Part shown: piece by piece, positions 7,567-15,391 of the stretch
Layout of the letters: the number at the start of each line of letters is the position of its first letter
Numbering within the stretch: the first letter of the stretch is position 1
Assembly: GCA_045617585.1 (NCBI GenBank)
Contig: JAZLIW010000016.1
Span: 1 to 25,505 of the forward strand
Source of the DNA: CAKRZE01 sp045617585
GTDB taxonomy: Bacteria; Bacillota; Clostridia; Oscillospirales; CAG-272
DNA length: 25,505 bases
Direction of reading: 5' to 3'
Program-made: the position numbers and the translations under genes
Notes under the pieces: model-generated
The model's database searches: none
The model's input: the letters and a program-made list of their open reading frames with translations, nothing else
Told to the model about the DNA's origin: nothing

Positions 7567-8751
7567 ATGCGTATTGCAGTCGCAGGGACCGGCTACGTCG
7601 GTCTTTCTATGGCAATTCTGCTGTCCCAGCACAACGAGGTCAAAGCCGTGGACATTCTGCAGGACAAGGTCGACCTCATCAACGGGAGAAAAAGCCCCAT
7701 CGCGGACAAGGAGATCGAAGAATACCTTGCTTCAAAGGATCTCGATCTCGCCGCAACCACGGACGGTGCTTCGGCTTACAGAGACGCCGAGCTCGTCATC
7801 ATTTCCACACCGACCAATTACGATCCGACGAAGAACTATTTTGACACGACCTCGGTCGAATCGGTCATTGAACAGGTCATTTCGGTCAATCCGGACGCGG
7901 TGATGGTCATCAAGTCCACCGTGCCGGTCGGATATACCGAGAGCGTGCGGGAAAAATACACGTGCGATAATATCCTGTTCAGCCCGGAATTTCTTCGTGA
8001 GGGCAAAGCGCTCTACGACAATCTATATCCGTCCCGGATCATCGTCGGCGTGCCCGTCGGCAACAGACGTCTTGAAAAAGCCGCGCGTACCTTTGCGGAG
8101 CTCCTGCAGCAGGGCGCGCTGAAGGAGAAGATCGAGGTCCGGTTTATGAACCCGACGGAAGCGGAAGCGGTCAAACTGTTTGCAAACACCTATCTCGCGC
8201 TCCGCGTGTCCTTCTTCAACGAGCTTGACACCTACGCCGCCGTGCGCGGCCTCGACACGAGATCCATCATCGAGGGCGTCGGACTTGACCCCCGGATCGG
8301 CAATCACTACAACAATCCGTCGTTCGGTTACGGAGGCTACTGTCTGCCGAAGGATACGAAGCAGCTGCTTGCCAACTACAACGACGTCCCGCAGAACATC
8401 ATTTCCGCCATCGTCGCGGCAAACGGTACGAGAAAAGACTTTATTGCCGATCAGATCATTGCACGCCATCCGAAAATCGTGGGCGTGTATCGCCTGACCA
8501 TGAAGACCGGCTCGGACAACTTCCGTCAGAGCTCGATCCAGGGCGTCATGAAGCGGATCAAGGCAAAAGGGATCGAGGTCGTGATCTACGAGCCGACCAT
8601 GCGCGACGCCGCGTTTTTCAACAGCCGCGTGGTCCGGGACCTTGCCGAGTTCAAGGAGATCTCCGACGTCATTATCGCCAACCGTTATAACGACGATATC
8701 GCCGACGTGCTTGATAAAGTATATACGAGAGATCTGTATTTCAGGGATTGA
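7567..8751 (+). CDS. ugd: UDP-glucose 6-dehydrogenase
   Basis: The predicted 394-residue cytoplasmic enzyme oxidises UDP-glucose to UDP-glucuronate with two NAD+. The N-terminal Rossmann motif is GTGYVG (7-12). SPEFLREGKALYDNLYPSR (139-157) is a hallmark of short bacterial UDP-glucose dehydrogenases; EAVKLFANTYLA (200-211) carries Lys203 and Asn207, and GYGGYCLPKD (254-263) holds the catalytic Cys259. Length and motifs match the HasB/Ugd class of about 390-400 residues rather than UDP-ManNAc dehydrogenase. AAGGAG lies 9 nt upstream of the ATG. Unlike the tightly overlapping upstream genes, a 133-nt gap precedes it. It gives the operon a second, de novo entry to UDP-GlcA from UDP-glucose. A terminator follows. 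Confidence 0.93.
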   Translation: MRIAVAGTGYVGLSMAILLSQHNEVKAVDILQDKVDLINGRKSPIADKEIEEYLASKDLDLAATTDGASAYRDAELVIISTPTNYDPTKNYFDTTSVESVIEQVISVNPDAVMVIKSTVPVGYTESVREKYTCDNILFSPEFLREGKALYDNLYPSRIIVGVPVGNRRLEKAARTFAELLQQGALKEKIEVRFMNPTEAEAVKLFANTYLALRVSFFNELDTYAAVRGLDTRSIIEGVGLDPRIGNHYNNPSFGYGGYCLPKDTKQLLANYNDVPQNIISAIVAANGTRKDFIADQIIARHPKIVGVYRLTMKTGSDNFRQSSIQGVMKRIKAKGIEVVIYEPTMRDAAFFNSRVVRDLAEFKEISDVIIANRYNDDIADVLDKVYTRDLYFRD

Positions 8752-8779
8752 AAAACGCCGGAAAGCGTAAGAAAATAGA

Positions 8780-8820
8780 GCAGCCCCGGAACGGTGCGTT
8801 TCGGGACTGCGTTTTTTATA
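8780..8820 (+). terminator. Rho-independent terminator closing the UDP-uronate operon
   Basis: A 13-bp stem (8780-8792 with 8798-8810, one mismatch and one G:T) has a short loop and is followed by GTTTTTTATA. It begins 29 nt after the dehydrogenase stop and lies just before the stop of the convergent ABC gene. The weaker T-rich run on the other strand suggests it may also stop that transcript. Confidence 0.82.
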
Positions 8821-8834
8821 AGGCGGCGATCCGG

Positions 8835-9494
8835 TCAGACGATCTTTCCGTCCGACAGAGAGATCACGCGGTCACAGAAGGAAGCGACGTGCAGATCGTG
8901 CGTTACGATCAGGATCGTTTTTCCCTGCGCACGGAGCGACCGGAACAGCTCCATGATGCCGTCCGTGGTCCTGCCGTCCAGATTGCCCGTCGGCTCGTCT
9001 GCGAGGATCACAGGCGGATCGTTGACGATCGCGCGGGCGATTGCGACGCGCTGCTTCTGCCCGCCGGAGAGGTTCACGATCTCCTTGTTCGCCTGGTCCC
9101 GGACGCCTGCCCGCTCCAATGCGCTCAAAGCCCTGGGGGTCATCTCCCGGAACGGTACGTCGCCAAAAAGCATCGGTGCCTTCACGTTGAACAAAGCGGT
9201 GCGGTGACTGATGAGGAAGAAATCCTGCATCACGAAGCCCAGCCGGGAATTGCGCAGCCGTGCCAGCTCCCGCTCGGAGAGGGTCCCGACGTCAAGCCCG
9301 TCCAAAAGATATTTCCCGTAGGTCGGACGGTCAAGGCAGCCGATGATATGGAGCAGCGTGGTTTTTCCGGCACCGCTCGTGCCCATGATCGCCGTCATTT
9401 CTCCCCGTTCTGCCGTCAGGGAAACGCGGTCGAGCGCGTAAAAATTCCCCTCGTTCGTCCGATAGACTTTACTGATATTTTCCAGTCGGATCAT
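8835..9494 (-). CDS. ABC transporter ATP-binding protein, LolD/MacB-type
   Basis: The predicted 219-residue cytoplasmic ATPase has all core motifs: Walker A GTSGAGKTT (38-46), Q-loop FVMQ ending at Gln90, signature LSGGQ (142-146), Walker B VILADEP (162-168), D-loop NLDG and switch His199. The EPTGNLDGRT segment and overall length fit the LolD/MacB/FtsE-like exporter group, which works with FtsX-type permeases in lipid, peptide or antibiotic efflux. No permease gene is adjacent, so its partner must be elsewhere or lost. ATG at 9494 is preferred, with GGCGAG 8 nt upstream. A GTG at 9503 would add three residues but sits almost on that site. A hairpin terminator at 9637-9687 lies between this gene and the upstream gene on the same strand, so it is probably transcribed separately. 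No convincing promoter was found. Confidence 0.88.
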   Translation of the reverse strand: MIRLENISKVYRTNEGNFYALDRVSLTAERGEMTAIMGTSGAGKTTLLHIIGCLDRPTYGKYLLDGLDVGTLSERELARLRNSRLGFVMQDFFLISHRTALFNVKAPMLFGDVPFREMTPRALSALERAGVRDQANKEIVNLSGGQKQRVAIARAIVNDPPVILADEPTGNLDGRTTDGIMELFRSLRAQGKTILIVTHDLHVASFCDRVISLSDGKIV

Positions 9495-9636
9495 CGTAAT
9501 CACTCGCCTTTCTTCCGGGATCGCTGCGGAACGGCTTCCTGCCGTCCCTATTCATATAGATCGGCGTTGATCGGTTTTCGTTACGCGTTTTCGGAAAAAA
9601 GTTTTTCTTCGCTGGTCCCTCCTCCGGGAGCGGAAG

Positions 9637-9687
9637 CAAAAAGAGATCCGTATCCTTTCCGATCGGAAAAGGGACAGATCTCTTTTG
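9637..9687 (-). terminator. Terminator of the oxidoreductase-transporter-deacetylase unit
   Basis: A long imperfect hairpin combines an outer stem CAAAAAGAGATC/GATCTCTTTTG with an inner stem around 9652-9673 (TCCTTTCCG with CGGAAAAGGGA, one bulge). On the reverse strand it is followed by a CTCTTTTTG run. It lies 15 nt past the stop at 9702. Confidence 0.7.
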
Positions 9688-9701
9688 TTCCGTGAGAGAA
9701 A

Positions 9702-11378
9702 TCAGATGCCGTATGCCACGGAGACGGTACCGCCGGGCACGGTGACTAACAGGGCGGTTTCTCCGCCGACGGACATACGCTCCGCTTCGGCGGGCTGACC
9801 GTTGACGCGGATATCACGGGCGTCATCCGGCAGACGCAGGGTGAAGGCACGTCCGGCGGGAAGAATTGCCGTGAATCCCTCCGCCGTCACGTCGGTGAGA
9901 CGGCAGGCGGCACGGTCGTGCCACCAGTGCGTCAGCGCGTCGGTCGCGGTGAAGACGGTGCGGAAGCCCCGCTCCTTTACGTAAGCGAGGGCCGCGTCGA
10001 GCGCGTCGAGCGTCGGGCGGGAGGGACCGTAGACGTCGGTCAGATAATGCGGATGGAGGAAGAACTGCAGGGTGCGGCAGTAAAACGCGCCGGCGTCAAG
10101 ATAACCGTACAGCTTGGCGTATTCCTCCGGGGCGCCGCTGCGGATGCGGGGTTCAAAATAGGAATTGTAGACCTCGCAGAGCGAAAACTCCCGGTTGTCG
10201 TGTGCCGCGTCGTCGATGGTGAAGCGCGGGAACGCCGAGCCGAACGCGAAGCCCGTCACGTTGAAGGCGTTGATGTCGTCGGGATCGGGGGCATACTGGA
10301 ATTTGCTGTTGTCCCCGAGGTGTCCCAGTGCTTCCTCCCGGCGGCAGCGTTCGGCGTTCGTACCGATCTGGATCAGCGCGTGATTGACGGGGCAGCAGTT
10401 TTCGCCGCCTACCTTCGCGGCAAACAATTCGTTCTGTTTCCGCCATCCGTCGTCGTCGTAAGGGAAGCAGGCAAAGTTGTAATGGACCGCCAGCTCGTGC
10501 CCGCGGGAACGAATCACGGCGATCTGCTCGTCGTTCATGGTGAAGCCTTCCAGCGTGTCCAGCGGCATCATGTTGACGTGGTAGGGAAGACCGCGCTCCG
10601 CCATCCGGCGAGAGGCTTCGAGAATGACCTCCGGCTCGCAGCTGTCGTCGTCTCCCGCAAAGTAGAGCAGCAGCTGCGACGCATTCCCTTCCTTCGGGGG
10701 GAGCGGATGAACGGACGGGATGCCTCTGCCGAGGAACAGCGTCAGCAGAAACCGCTGGTAACTGTCGGCGTAGGCGATGCGGTGATCGTACCCTGTGGGG
10801 AGCACGCTGCCGTCCGGGATCCTGCCGAACGGGAACGGCGGGCGGGGCTCGACGGTGGGATGACCGTCCGCGGCGCGCCACAGTGTCGCGGGGAGATCAA
10901 AGGAAAAATATACCGTGTTTTCCCCTCGCAGGCAGGCGGGGAAAACGCCGTCCTCTGCCGTTACGGATCCGTTGACGGCAGTGTCCCGGGACGGAGTCCG
11001 TAAGAAGGAACCCAATACCGGGAGCGGCTCGTCGGAGCCGGAAAAGGAGAAATAGCCCGCGATCGCGTAGATATCCTCCGGTACCGGGACGGGCGTGATG
11101 CCGAACGGACCCCCGACCGTGCCGAAGCCAACGGCAAAGGCGCCGTTCTTCAGCGCGGTGTCCAGCGCGGCGGCAGCTTCTTCCGTCAGGACGTCGGCGC
11201 CGAACAGAACCGTGTCATCGGGGCCGACCTGCCCGGCGATCAGCGCGTCGGGCGACAGAGCTTCGCCGGTTACGCCCATATTGCGGAGCATGACCGGCAG
11301 ATACGCCGGGGTATAGTCCCGTCCTGCGGCGTGCGCAGCGGCACGCGCGGCGGGATCCTGATAGTACCATAATTTCAT
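9702..11378 (-). CDS. Divergent polysaccharide-deacetylase-like protein
   Basis: The predicted 558-residue protein has no signal peptide. The central part (about 235-470) resembles a NodB/carbohydrate esterase 4-type deformed barrel: LLLYFAGDDDS (236-246) stands where the metal-binding Asp motif is found, and GHELAVHYNF (293-302) resembles the second, His-containing motif (H294, H299). A later AFYCRTLQFFLHPHYL gives more His. N-terminal residues 1 to about 230 form an alpha/beta domain (GADVL, GFGTVGGPFG) possibly of the ThuA/glutamine-amidotransferase fold, and the last 70 residues look like a beta-sandwich. The start at 11378 follows AGGAAAGG on the reverse strand; the open frame continues far upstream but overlaps the transporter gene and is not credible. 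Last gene of the unit with the transporter and oxidoreductase. The family call is by motif only; no enzymatic activity is established. Confidence 0.68.
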   Translation of the reverse strand: MKLWYYQDPAARAAAHAAGRDYTPAYLPVMLRNMGVTGEALSPDALIAGQVGPDDTVLFGADVLTEEAAAALDTALKNGAFAVGFGTVGGPFGITPVPVPEDIYAIAGYFSFSGSDEPLPVLGSFLRTPSRDTAVNGSVTAEDGVFPACLRGENTVYFSFDLPATLWRAADGHPTVEPRPPFPFGRIPDGSVLPTGYDHRIAYADSYQRFLLTLFLGRGIPSVHPLPPKEGNASQLLLYFAGDDDSCEPEVILEASRRMAERGLPYHVNMMPLDTLEGFTMNDEQIAVIRSRGHELAVHYNFACFPYDDDGWRKQNELFAAKVGGENCCPVNHALIQIGTNAERCRREEALGHLGDNSKFQYAPDPDDINAFNVTGFAFGSAFPRFTIDDAAHDNREFSLCEVYNSYFEPRIRSGAPEEYAKLYGYLDAGAFYCRTLQFFLHPHYLTDVYGPSRPTLDALDAALAYVKERGFRTVFTATDALTHWWHDRAACRLTDVTAEGFTAILPAGRAFTLRLPDDARDIRVNGQPAEAERMSVGGETALLVTVPGGTVSVAYGI

Positions 11379-11398
11379 AGACGTCCGACCTTTCCTTG

Positions 11399-12277
11399 TT
11401 ATAGGTTGAGGAACTGAAAGACGATCGCTGCCGTACAGGCCAGCAGCCCCAACCATTCCCGTACGCCGAGCCTGGTCTTGAACCGATAGCAGCCGATGCC
11501 GAGCGACAGGACGATGGATAGAGCCGTGATGACGACGAACTGCGCGGCTGCGTTCATGGCGGAGGCGGAACGGCTGATGCAGTAGAAGCACAGCCCGTTG
11601 CAGATGCCGATGCCAAGCGCGGCGGTGAGAAACCGGGAGCGCGGTTTGATGCCGTCCTTCGGGCGCTCCTCCCGGATCAGCAGGGCGGCGAGACCGCAGA
11701 GCAGGGACGCAAACAGATAATCGAGGCAGAAAAACAGATTTTCCGCGGCACCGGGCGTGCGGTACTGCTGCCATTTGATGGCAAAGTCGATCAGCCCGTT
11801 CCCGAGGGACGCAGCCAGCGTGATGAGCACGGTCAGGGGCGGGGTACGTTCCCCGCCGGGCGCGGCGTACAGGACCACGATCGCCGCGACGGCGACCGCC
11901 ATGCCCACGAGCTGCCACCAGCCGGTCGGTTCGTGCAGCAGCAGACAGGAAAGCAGGATCGGGAACAGAAAACTGCAATTGACGAGAATGATGGCAAAGG
12001 CATAACTGCTGCGCCGCATACTGAACAGCAGGGCGACGGCGCACATTGCCGCCGCGGCGCCCGCCAGCAGGGCAGGCGGCAGTACCCCGGCAAGACCGTT
12101 CCACTCGCCGTTCAGCGCGGCGACGGTGCCGAAGACCGCCGCGAGCGGCAGGAACCAGCAGAGCGGTGCCAGAACGGTCGCGCGCTTTCCCACCGCGCCG
12201 TCGGCAACGATCTTATAGAGCGGACCGCTCAGCCCTGAGGTGATGACCGCCGCTGCGACGAAGATCCAGACCGTCAT
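11399..12277 (-). CDS. DMT/EamA-family transporter
   Basis: The predicted 292-residue integral membrane protein has about ten hydrophobic helices in two halves, split near residues 145-150 by a short polar loop, as in EamA-type drug/metabolite transporters. Conserved-looking features are the LHEPTGWWQLVG segment ending the fourth to fifth helices of the first half, and a mirrored FVVITALSIVLSLGIG in the second half. The family exports or imports small metabolites, sugars, amino acids or nucleotide sugars; the substrate cannot be read. The ATG at 12277 overlaps the stop of the oxidoreductase by one base (TGATG), so translation is coupled. The neighbouring oxidoreductase and deacetylase-like gene suggest a sugar-like substrate, which is inference only. 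Confidence 0.83.
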   Translation of the reverse strand: MTVWIFVAAAVITSGLSGPLYKIVADGAVGKRATVLAPLCWFLPLAAVFGTVAALNGEWNGLAGVLPPALLAGAAAAMCAVALLFSMRRSSYAFAIILVNCSFLFPILLSCLLLHEPTGWWQLVGMAVAVAAIVVLYAAPGGERTPPLTVLITLAASLGNGLIDFAIKWQQYRTPGAAENLFFCLDYLFASLLCGLAALLIREERPKDGIKPRSRFLTAALGIGICNGLCFYCISRSASAMNAAAQFVVITALSIVLSLGIGCYRFKTRLGVREWLGLLACTAAIVFQFLNL

Positions 12278-13431
12278 CAGGCGCGGAAATCGGGGACTTC
12301 CATCAGGATGCCGCCCTGCTTGGAGGATTCCACAGCCATGACGGCGGGAGCGGCGGACTCCACGGCGCGGAAGACGTTCATTTCCGGCTCGGTGTCGTTC
12401 AGGATGGCGTCCACGAAGTTGGAGATGGGATAGAAGTCGGCGCCGCCGTGCTCGGCAGCACGGACGTAATCGGGCGCGTCGGGATCCTCGGTGCCCCAGT
12501 TCTTTGCTTCCCATTCACCGCCGGCACGGTAGAGCTTCATGGTGTCGAGGGTGCTGCGGCTGGTTTCCACCGTGGCTTTGGAGCCCTTGATCTGATACCA
12601 GTGGGCACCGAGAACGCTCTTGGGACCGTAGGGGGAGGTGAACCCCGCACGCAGGGAGAAGATCACGTCGTCGGTGTTGTACATCAGCGCGGTCTGCAGG
12701 TCGCGGCACTGGATCAGCGGATTGTCGTAGCTGCCGAGACGGGTGCCGAAGCAGGAAACCTTGCAGATGCGGCCGCCGGTGATCGAAAGCAGGGGCGACA
12801 GCTCATGAGGCATATAGTAAATGGGGTTCTGGAACGCTTTGTAGCGCCAGGACATCTCGTACCGGGGATCGCTGAATTCCTCGGCAGTGGAAGGATGGAC
12901 GGAATAATGGGTGTCTTTTTCGCGCAGCAGATCCCAGCGGGGCTCGTAGTGCAGGTATTCGCCTTCGGCGTAGTAGATCTTGCCGAATTCGCCGTCCTGC
13001 GCCATCCGGCGCCACTGTCTGACGAAGTTCCAGTGGCGGGTCTGTTCCGCCAGCATATACTTGACGCCGGTCGCCTTGACCGTGTTCACCAGATCCCAGC
13101 ACTGCTTGATGCTGAACGCGGCGGGGACCTCGGTCATGACGTGAAGACCGCGGTGCATGGCGTCGACCGCGTAATCCACCTGACAGTCGGGATCGGACGT
13201 GATCATAATGGCATCCATCGGAACGGCGTTCACCATTTCCTCGTAAGTCTGAAAGCCTTTGACGGGAGTTCCGCAGACGCCGGTCGCCCAGGCGGCGACT
13301 TCCTCCGCGCGTCCGCGGGCATAGTCCGCGATCGCCACAAGCTGGATCTGCGGGTGATGGGCGTAGCAGCCGATGAGTCCCTGACCGCGGGGACCGACCC
13401 CGAGCCAGCCGAGCCGGATCTTCTTTTCCAT
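12277..13431 (-). CDS. Gfo/Idh/MocA-family oxidoreductase
   Basis: The predicted 384-residue NAD(P)-dependent dehydrogenase opens with a Rossmann fold: GVGPRG at 11-16 binds the dinucleotide, and AIADYARGR follows. The usual EKP tripeptide of this family is EVP (101-103), so the conserved Lys is replaced by Val. A C-terminal alpha/beta domain contains GKIYYAEGEYLHY (about 154-166), typical of family members that act on sugars or inositols. The ATG has a perfect GGAGG 7 nt upstream. It is the first gene of the reverse unit, with a promoter at 13487-13514 facing the AraC gene. In many gut loci such enzymes oxidise or epimerise sugars released by glycosidases. The specific substrate is unknown. 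Confidence 0.9.
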   Translation of the reverse strand: MEKKIRLGWLGVGPRGQGLIGCYAHHPQIQLVAIADYARGRAEEVAAWATGVCGTPVKGFQTYEEMVNAVPMDAIMITSDPDCQVDYAVDAMHRGLHVMTEVPAAFSIKQCWDLVNTVKATGVKYMLAEQTRHWNFVRQWRRMAQDGEFGKIYYAEGEYLHYEPRWDLLREKDTHYSVHPSTAEEFSDPRYEMSWRYKAFQNPIYYMPHELSPLLSITGGRICKVSCFGTRLGSYDNPLIQCRDLQTALMYNTDDVIFSLRAGFTSPYGPKSVLGAHWYQIKGSKATVETSRSTLDTMKLYRAGGEWEAKNWGTEDPDAPDYVRAAEHGGADFYPISNFVDAILNDTEPEMNVFRAVESAAPAVMAVESSKQGGILMEVPDFRA

Positions 13432-13454
13432 AATACATCCTCCGAAAAAAATAT

Positions 13455-13483
13455 TTGACAACGGCGCATGGACGCTGTATACT
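13455..13483 (+). promoter_or_regulatory. Sigma-A-type promoter of the AraC-type regulator
   Basis: TTGACA at 13455-13460 and TATACT at 13478-13483 are separated by 17 bp. The expected start near 13490 lies inside the reverse promoter, leaving a leader of about 100 nt before the ATG at 13588. Confidence 0.7.
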
Positions 13484-13486
13484 ATT

Positions 13487-13514
13487 ATTATAATCTTATT
13501 TTTCGGAATGACAA
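13487..13514 (-). promoter_or_regulatory. Divergent promoter of the oxidoreductase unit
   Basis: On the reverse strand TTGTCA (13514-13509) and TATAAT (13492-13487) are spaced 16 bp. Its predicted start falls at about 13480, inside the forward promoter, so the two promoters overlap back to back and cannot both be fully occupied. Confidence 0.7.
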
Positions 13515-13520
13515 TGTGAT

Positions 13521-13553
13521 TTCTGCGGTAAAACATACGATTTTCGTGCAGAA
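13521..13553. promoter_or_regulatory. Candidate operator inverted repeat near the AraC/oxidoreductase promoters
   Basis: TTCTGC at 13521-13526 and GCAGAA at 13548-13553 form a 6-bp inverted repeat with a 21-nt spacer. The left arm lies 6 nt upstream of the -35 of the reverse promoter, where AraC-type activators commonly bind. The short arms make this tentative. Confidence 0.35.
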
Positions 13554-13587
13554 TCAGTAAAATCCGGAAGAAGGGGAGACCGACCGT

Positions 13588-14430
13588 ATGGATTACGTGC
13601 CTCTGATCCTGCCGCGCGCCGTGAGCGTGGACAAACTTTATACGTTATATCATATCACGATGGAAGACCCGTACCGCTTTCCGGGGGAGCAGCATCCGTT
13701 CTGGGAGATGGACTGCGTCCTGCGCGGCAGCGCCGGGATCACCTCCGGCAGCGAGGTGTTCCGCCTGGAAGCGGGGGAGACCGTTCTTCATCCGCCCGGC
13801 AGGTTCCACAATCTTTGGACGGACGGGGAGAACTGCGATATGTTCTGGTTTTCCTTTGACGGCACGGGGCTGTCGGAGTATCTGACGGCAGGAAAATACC
13901 GGCTGGACCGGGAGGATCTGGACAGGATCGGGAAGATCCTTGAGATCGCCGCCTCGGATCGCGGCTTCGCATTGTCCGGCTGTCTTACGGCACTGCCGGA
14001 GAGAGCCCCGGAGTCGCAGCTTCTGCGGAGCCTGCTGGAGGAGATCTGTCTGTCTTTGTGGCGCAAGCGGGCGGATACGGCGCAGCCCCGCTCGGACGCT
14101 GCCGCGTGGCTTTTCGCGCGGATCACCGGATTCTGGCAGGAGCACGCGGAGGACGGCGTGAGCATGGAGGAAACGGCGCGGACACTCGGCTGCTCACAGG
14201 ACCGGATCAAGCGGACCCTGCAGCGCTTTGCCGGGATGAGCCCCATCCGCTATTATCATCGCATCCGCTGCGAGCGGGCGATCTGTCTTTTGGAAGCGGG
14301 GGAGAGGGTCAGCGACACGGCGGAGCGGATGAATTTTTCCTCCCCGTATTACTTTTCCTATTTCTTCAAACGGGAGACCGGTCTGACGCCGCGGGAATAC
14401 GTCAGGCAGCACTCCGGCACGGCGGAATGA
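13588..14430 (+). CDS. AraC-family transcriptional regulator with cupin sensor domain
   Basis: The predicted 280-residue cytoplasmic regulator has an N-terminal AraC-type cupin of about 100 residues (HPFWEMDCVLRG, ETVLHPPGRFHNLW), the fold that binds a small effector, usually a sugar. Its C-terminal two helix-turn-helix motifs (about 185-280) include the first helix pair MEETARTLGCSQDRIKRTLQRFAGMSP and the highly conserved second half ending FKRETGLTPREYV. The start is supported by GGGGAG 9 nt upstream. It is divergent from the oxidoreductase-transporter-deacetylase unit with interlocked promoters, so it most likely activates that unit in response to a sugar and may control its own gene. It is convergent with the PocR-type regulator, and no clear terminator is visible in the 66 bp between them. 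Confidence 0.92.
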   Translation: MDYVPLILPRAVSVDKLYTLYHITMEDPYRFPGEQHPFWEMDCVLRGSAGITSGSEVFRLEAGETVLHPPGRFHNLWTDGENCDMFWFSFDGTGLSEYLTAGKYRLDREDLDRIGKILEIAASDRGFALSGCLTALPERAPESQLLRSLLEEICLSLWRKRADTAQPRSDAAAWLFARITGFWQEHAEDGVSMEETARTLGCSQDRIKRTLQRFAGMSPIRYYHRIRCERAICLLEAGERVSDTAERMNFSSPYYFSYFFKRETGLTPREYVRQHSGTAE

Positions 14431-14496
14431 TCCGTGAAAGCGCGGCATCCGCTGCGGCACGCCCGGACGTTTTCCCTTTTCGGGGCAGACCGACCC

Positions 14497-15360
14497 TTAT
14501 CCGCGCTTTTCCGCGGCTTCCTCGGACTGCCTTTTTTTCCATTCGCCGGGCGGGCAGCCCTCGGTGCGGGAAAAAACCGCGATAAAATAATTGTAATCGT
14601 CGTAACCGCAGGACTGTGCGACCTGTGCGAGGGAAAGCGTGCCCGGATCGAGAAGCATCGCTTTTGCCTTTTCCATGCGCAGGTGACGGACCTGCTCTGC
14701 GATGCCGCAGCCGTACAGTTCTTTGGAAAGCTTATAGAGCTGTGTTTTTCCGATCCCCAGCGTTTGAGAAAGATGCTTTGCATTCAGGTTTTCCGTATAG
14801 TGCGCGGAAACGTAATCGTTCAGGCGGACGGAGGCGCGGTCGGGCGTGTACGTCACCATGCGCTCCATCACGAGATAGGAGGCGACCGCAAGGAGGATGT
14901 GCGTCGCCGCGCGGATATATTCCTGCGTGACGGGAGGCCGTTCCAGGCAGGCATCGTGCAGCGCTCCCCGGTCAACGGGGAAGGGGGCGCACAGCTTTTC
15001 GATCTCCGCCCAGCCGGTCCCGTGATCCGGATAGGAAAACGCCTGCCCGAAAAAGAGGTAACCCAACAGCTTTCCGTTGACGATCAGGGGCGTTACGGCT
15101 TCGGTCAGTCCGGCATGGCAGCGGTAGATCTGCGTCCTTCGCTGCCCGGCGGCGCGTTCGCACGCCTCTCTGTCGCAGGAAGCGCAGGCAACGCGTCCCG
15201 CCTCGGTGCACCGGATGATACGGCAGAAGGGAGCGATCTCCTCCGGATAAGAAGCGAGCTCGTTGCGGTCGGCGTCAATGACCGTGATGCGGATCTTCGT
15301 GATCTCATAACAGTCCTTTAGGATCTCACGCAGTTTTTTGATATCGAATACCGGGATCAT
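14497..15360 (-). CDS. AraC-family regulator with PocR sensory domain
   Basis: The predicted 287-residue regulator has an N-terminal PocR-like ligand-binding domain (about 1-170), recognised by the pattern of Cys residues: C46, C51, ACASCDREAC (C59, C62, C67) and YRCHAGL (C81), followed by PLIVNGKLLGYLFFGQ. In the founding PocR protein and relatives this domain senses small polyols or sugar-related ligands. The C-terminal AraC helix-turn-helix pair (about 183-287) contains HLSQTLGIGKTQLYKLSKE and the second-motif YDDYNYFIAVFSRTEGCPPGEW. The ATG at 15360 follows GGAGGAAAAGGT. It is divergent from the secreted beta-helix gene and is the likely local activator of that glycan operon. The Cys-rich region could bind a metal or act in redox sensing; that is a possibility only. 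Confidence 0.9.
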   Translation of the reverse strand: MIPVFDIKKLREILKDCYEITKIRITVIDADRNELASYPEEIAPFCRIIRCTEAGRVACASCDREACERAAGQRRTQIYRCHAGLTEAVTPLIVNGKLLGYLFFGQAFSYPDHGTGWAEIEKLCAPFPVDRGALHDACLERPPVTQEYIRAATHILLAVASYLVMERMVTYTPDRASVRLNDYVSAHYTENLNAKHLSQTLGIGKTQLYKLSKELYGCGIAEQVRHLRMEKAKAMLLDPGTLSLAQVAQSCGYDDYNYFIAVFSRTEGCPPGEWKKRQSEEAAEKRG

Positions 15361-15391
15361 ACCTTTTCCTCCATAAGATCATTCTATTAGA

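Noticed and set aside
9504..9636. Promoter for the ABC ATPase gene
   Set aside because: A TATATG is present on the reverse strand near 9553-9558 but no -35 at the right distance.
11379..12104. Long upstream extension of the deacetylase-like reading frame
   Set aside because: It overlaps the transporter gene in another frame, has Arg/Pro-rich low-quality translation, and a ribosome site supports ATG at 11378.
14431..14496. Terminator between the convergent AraC and PocR-type genes
   Set aside because: Only 4-bp stems and no clean T-run; no terminator could be supported.
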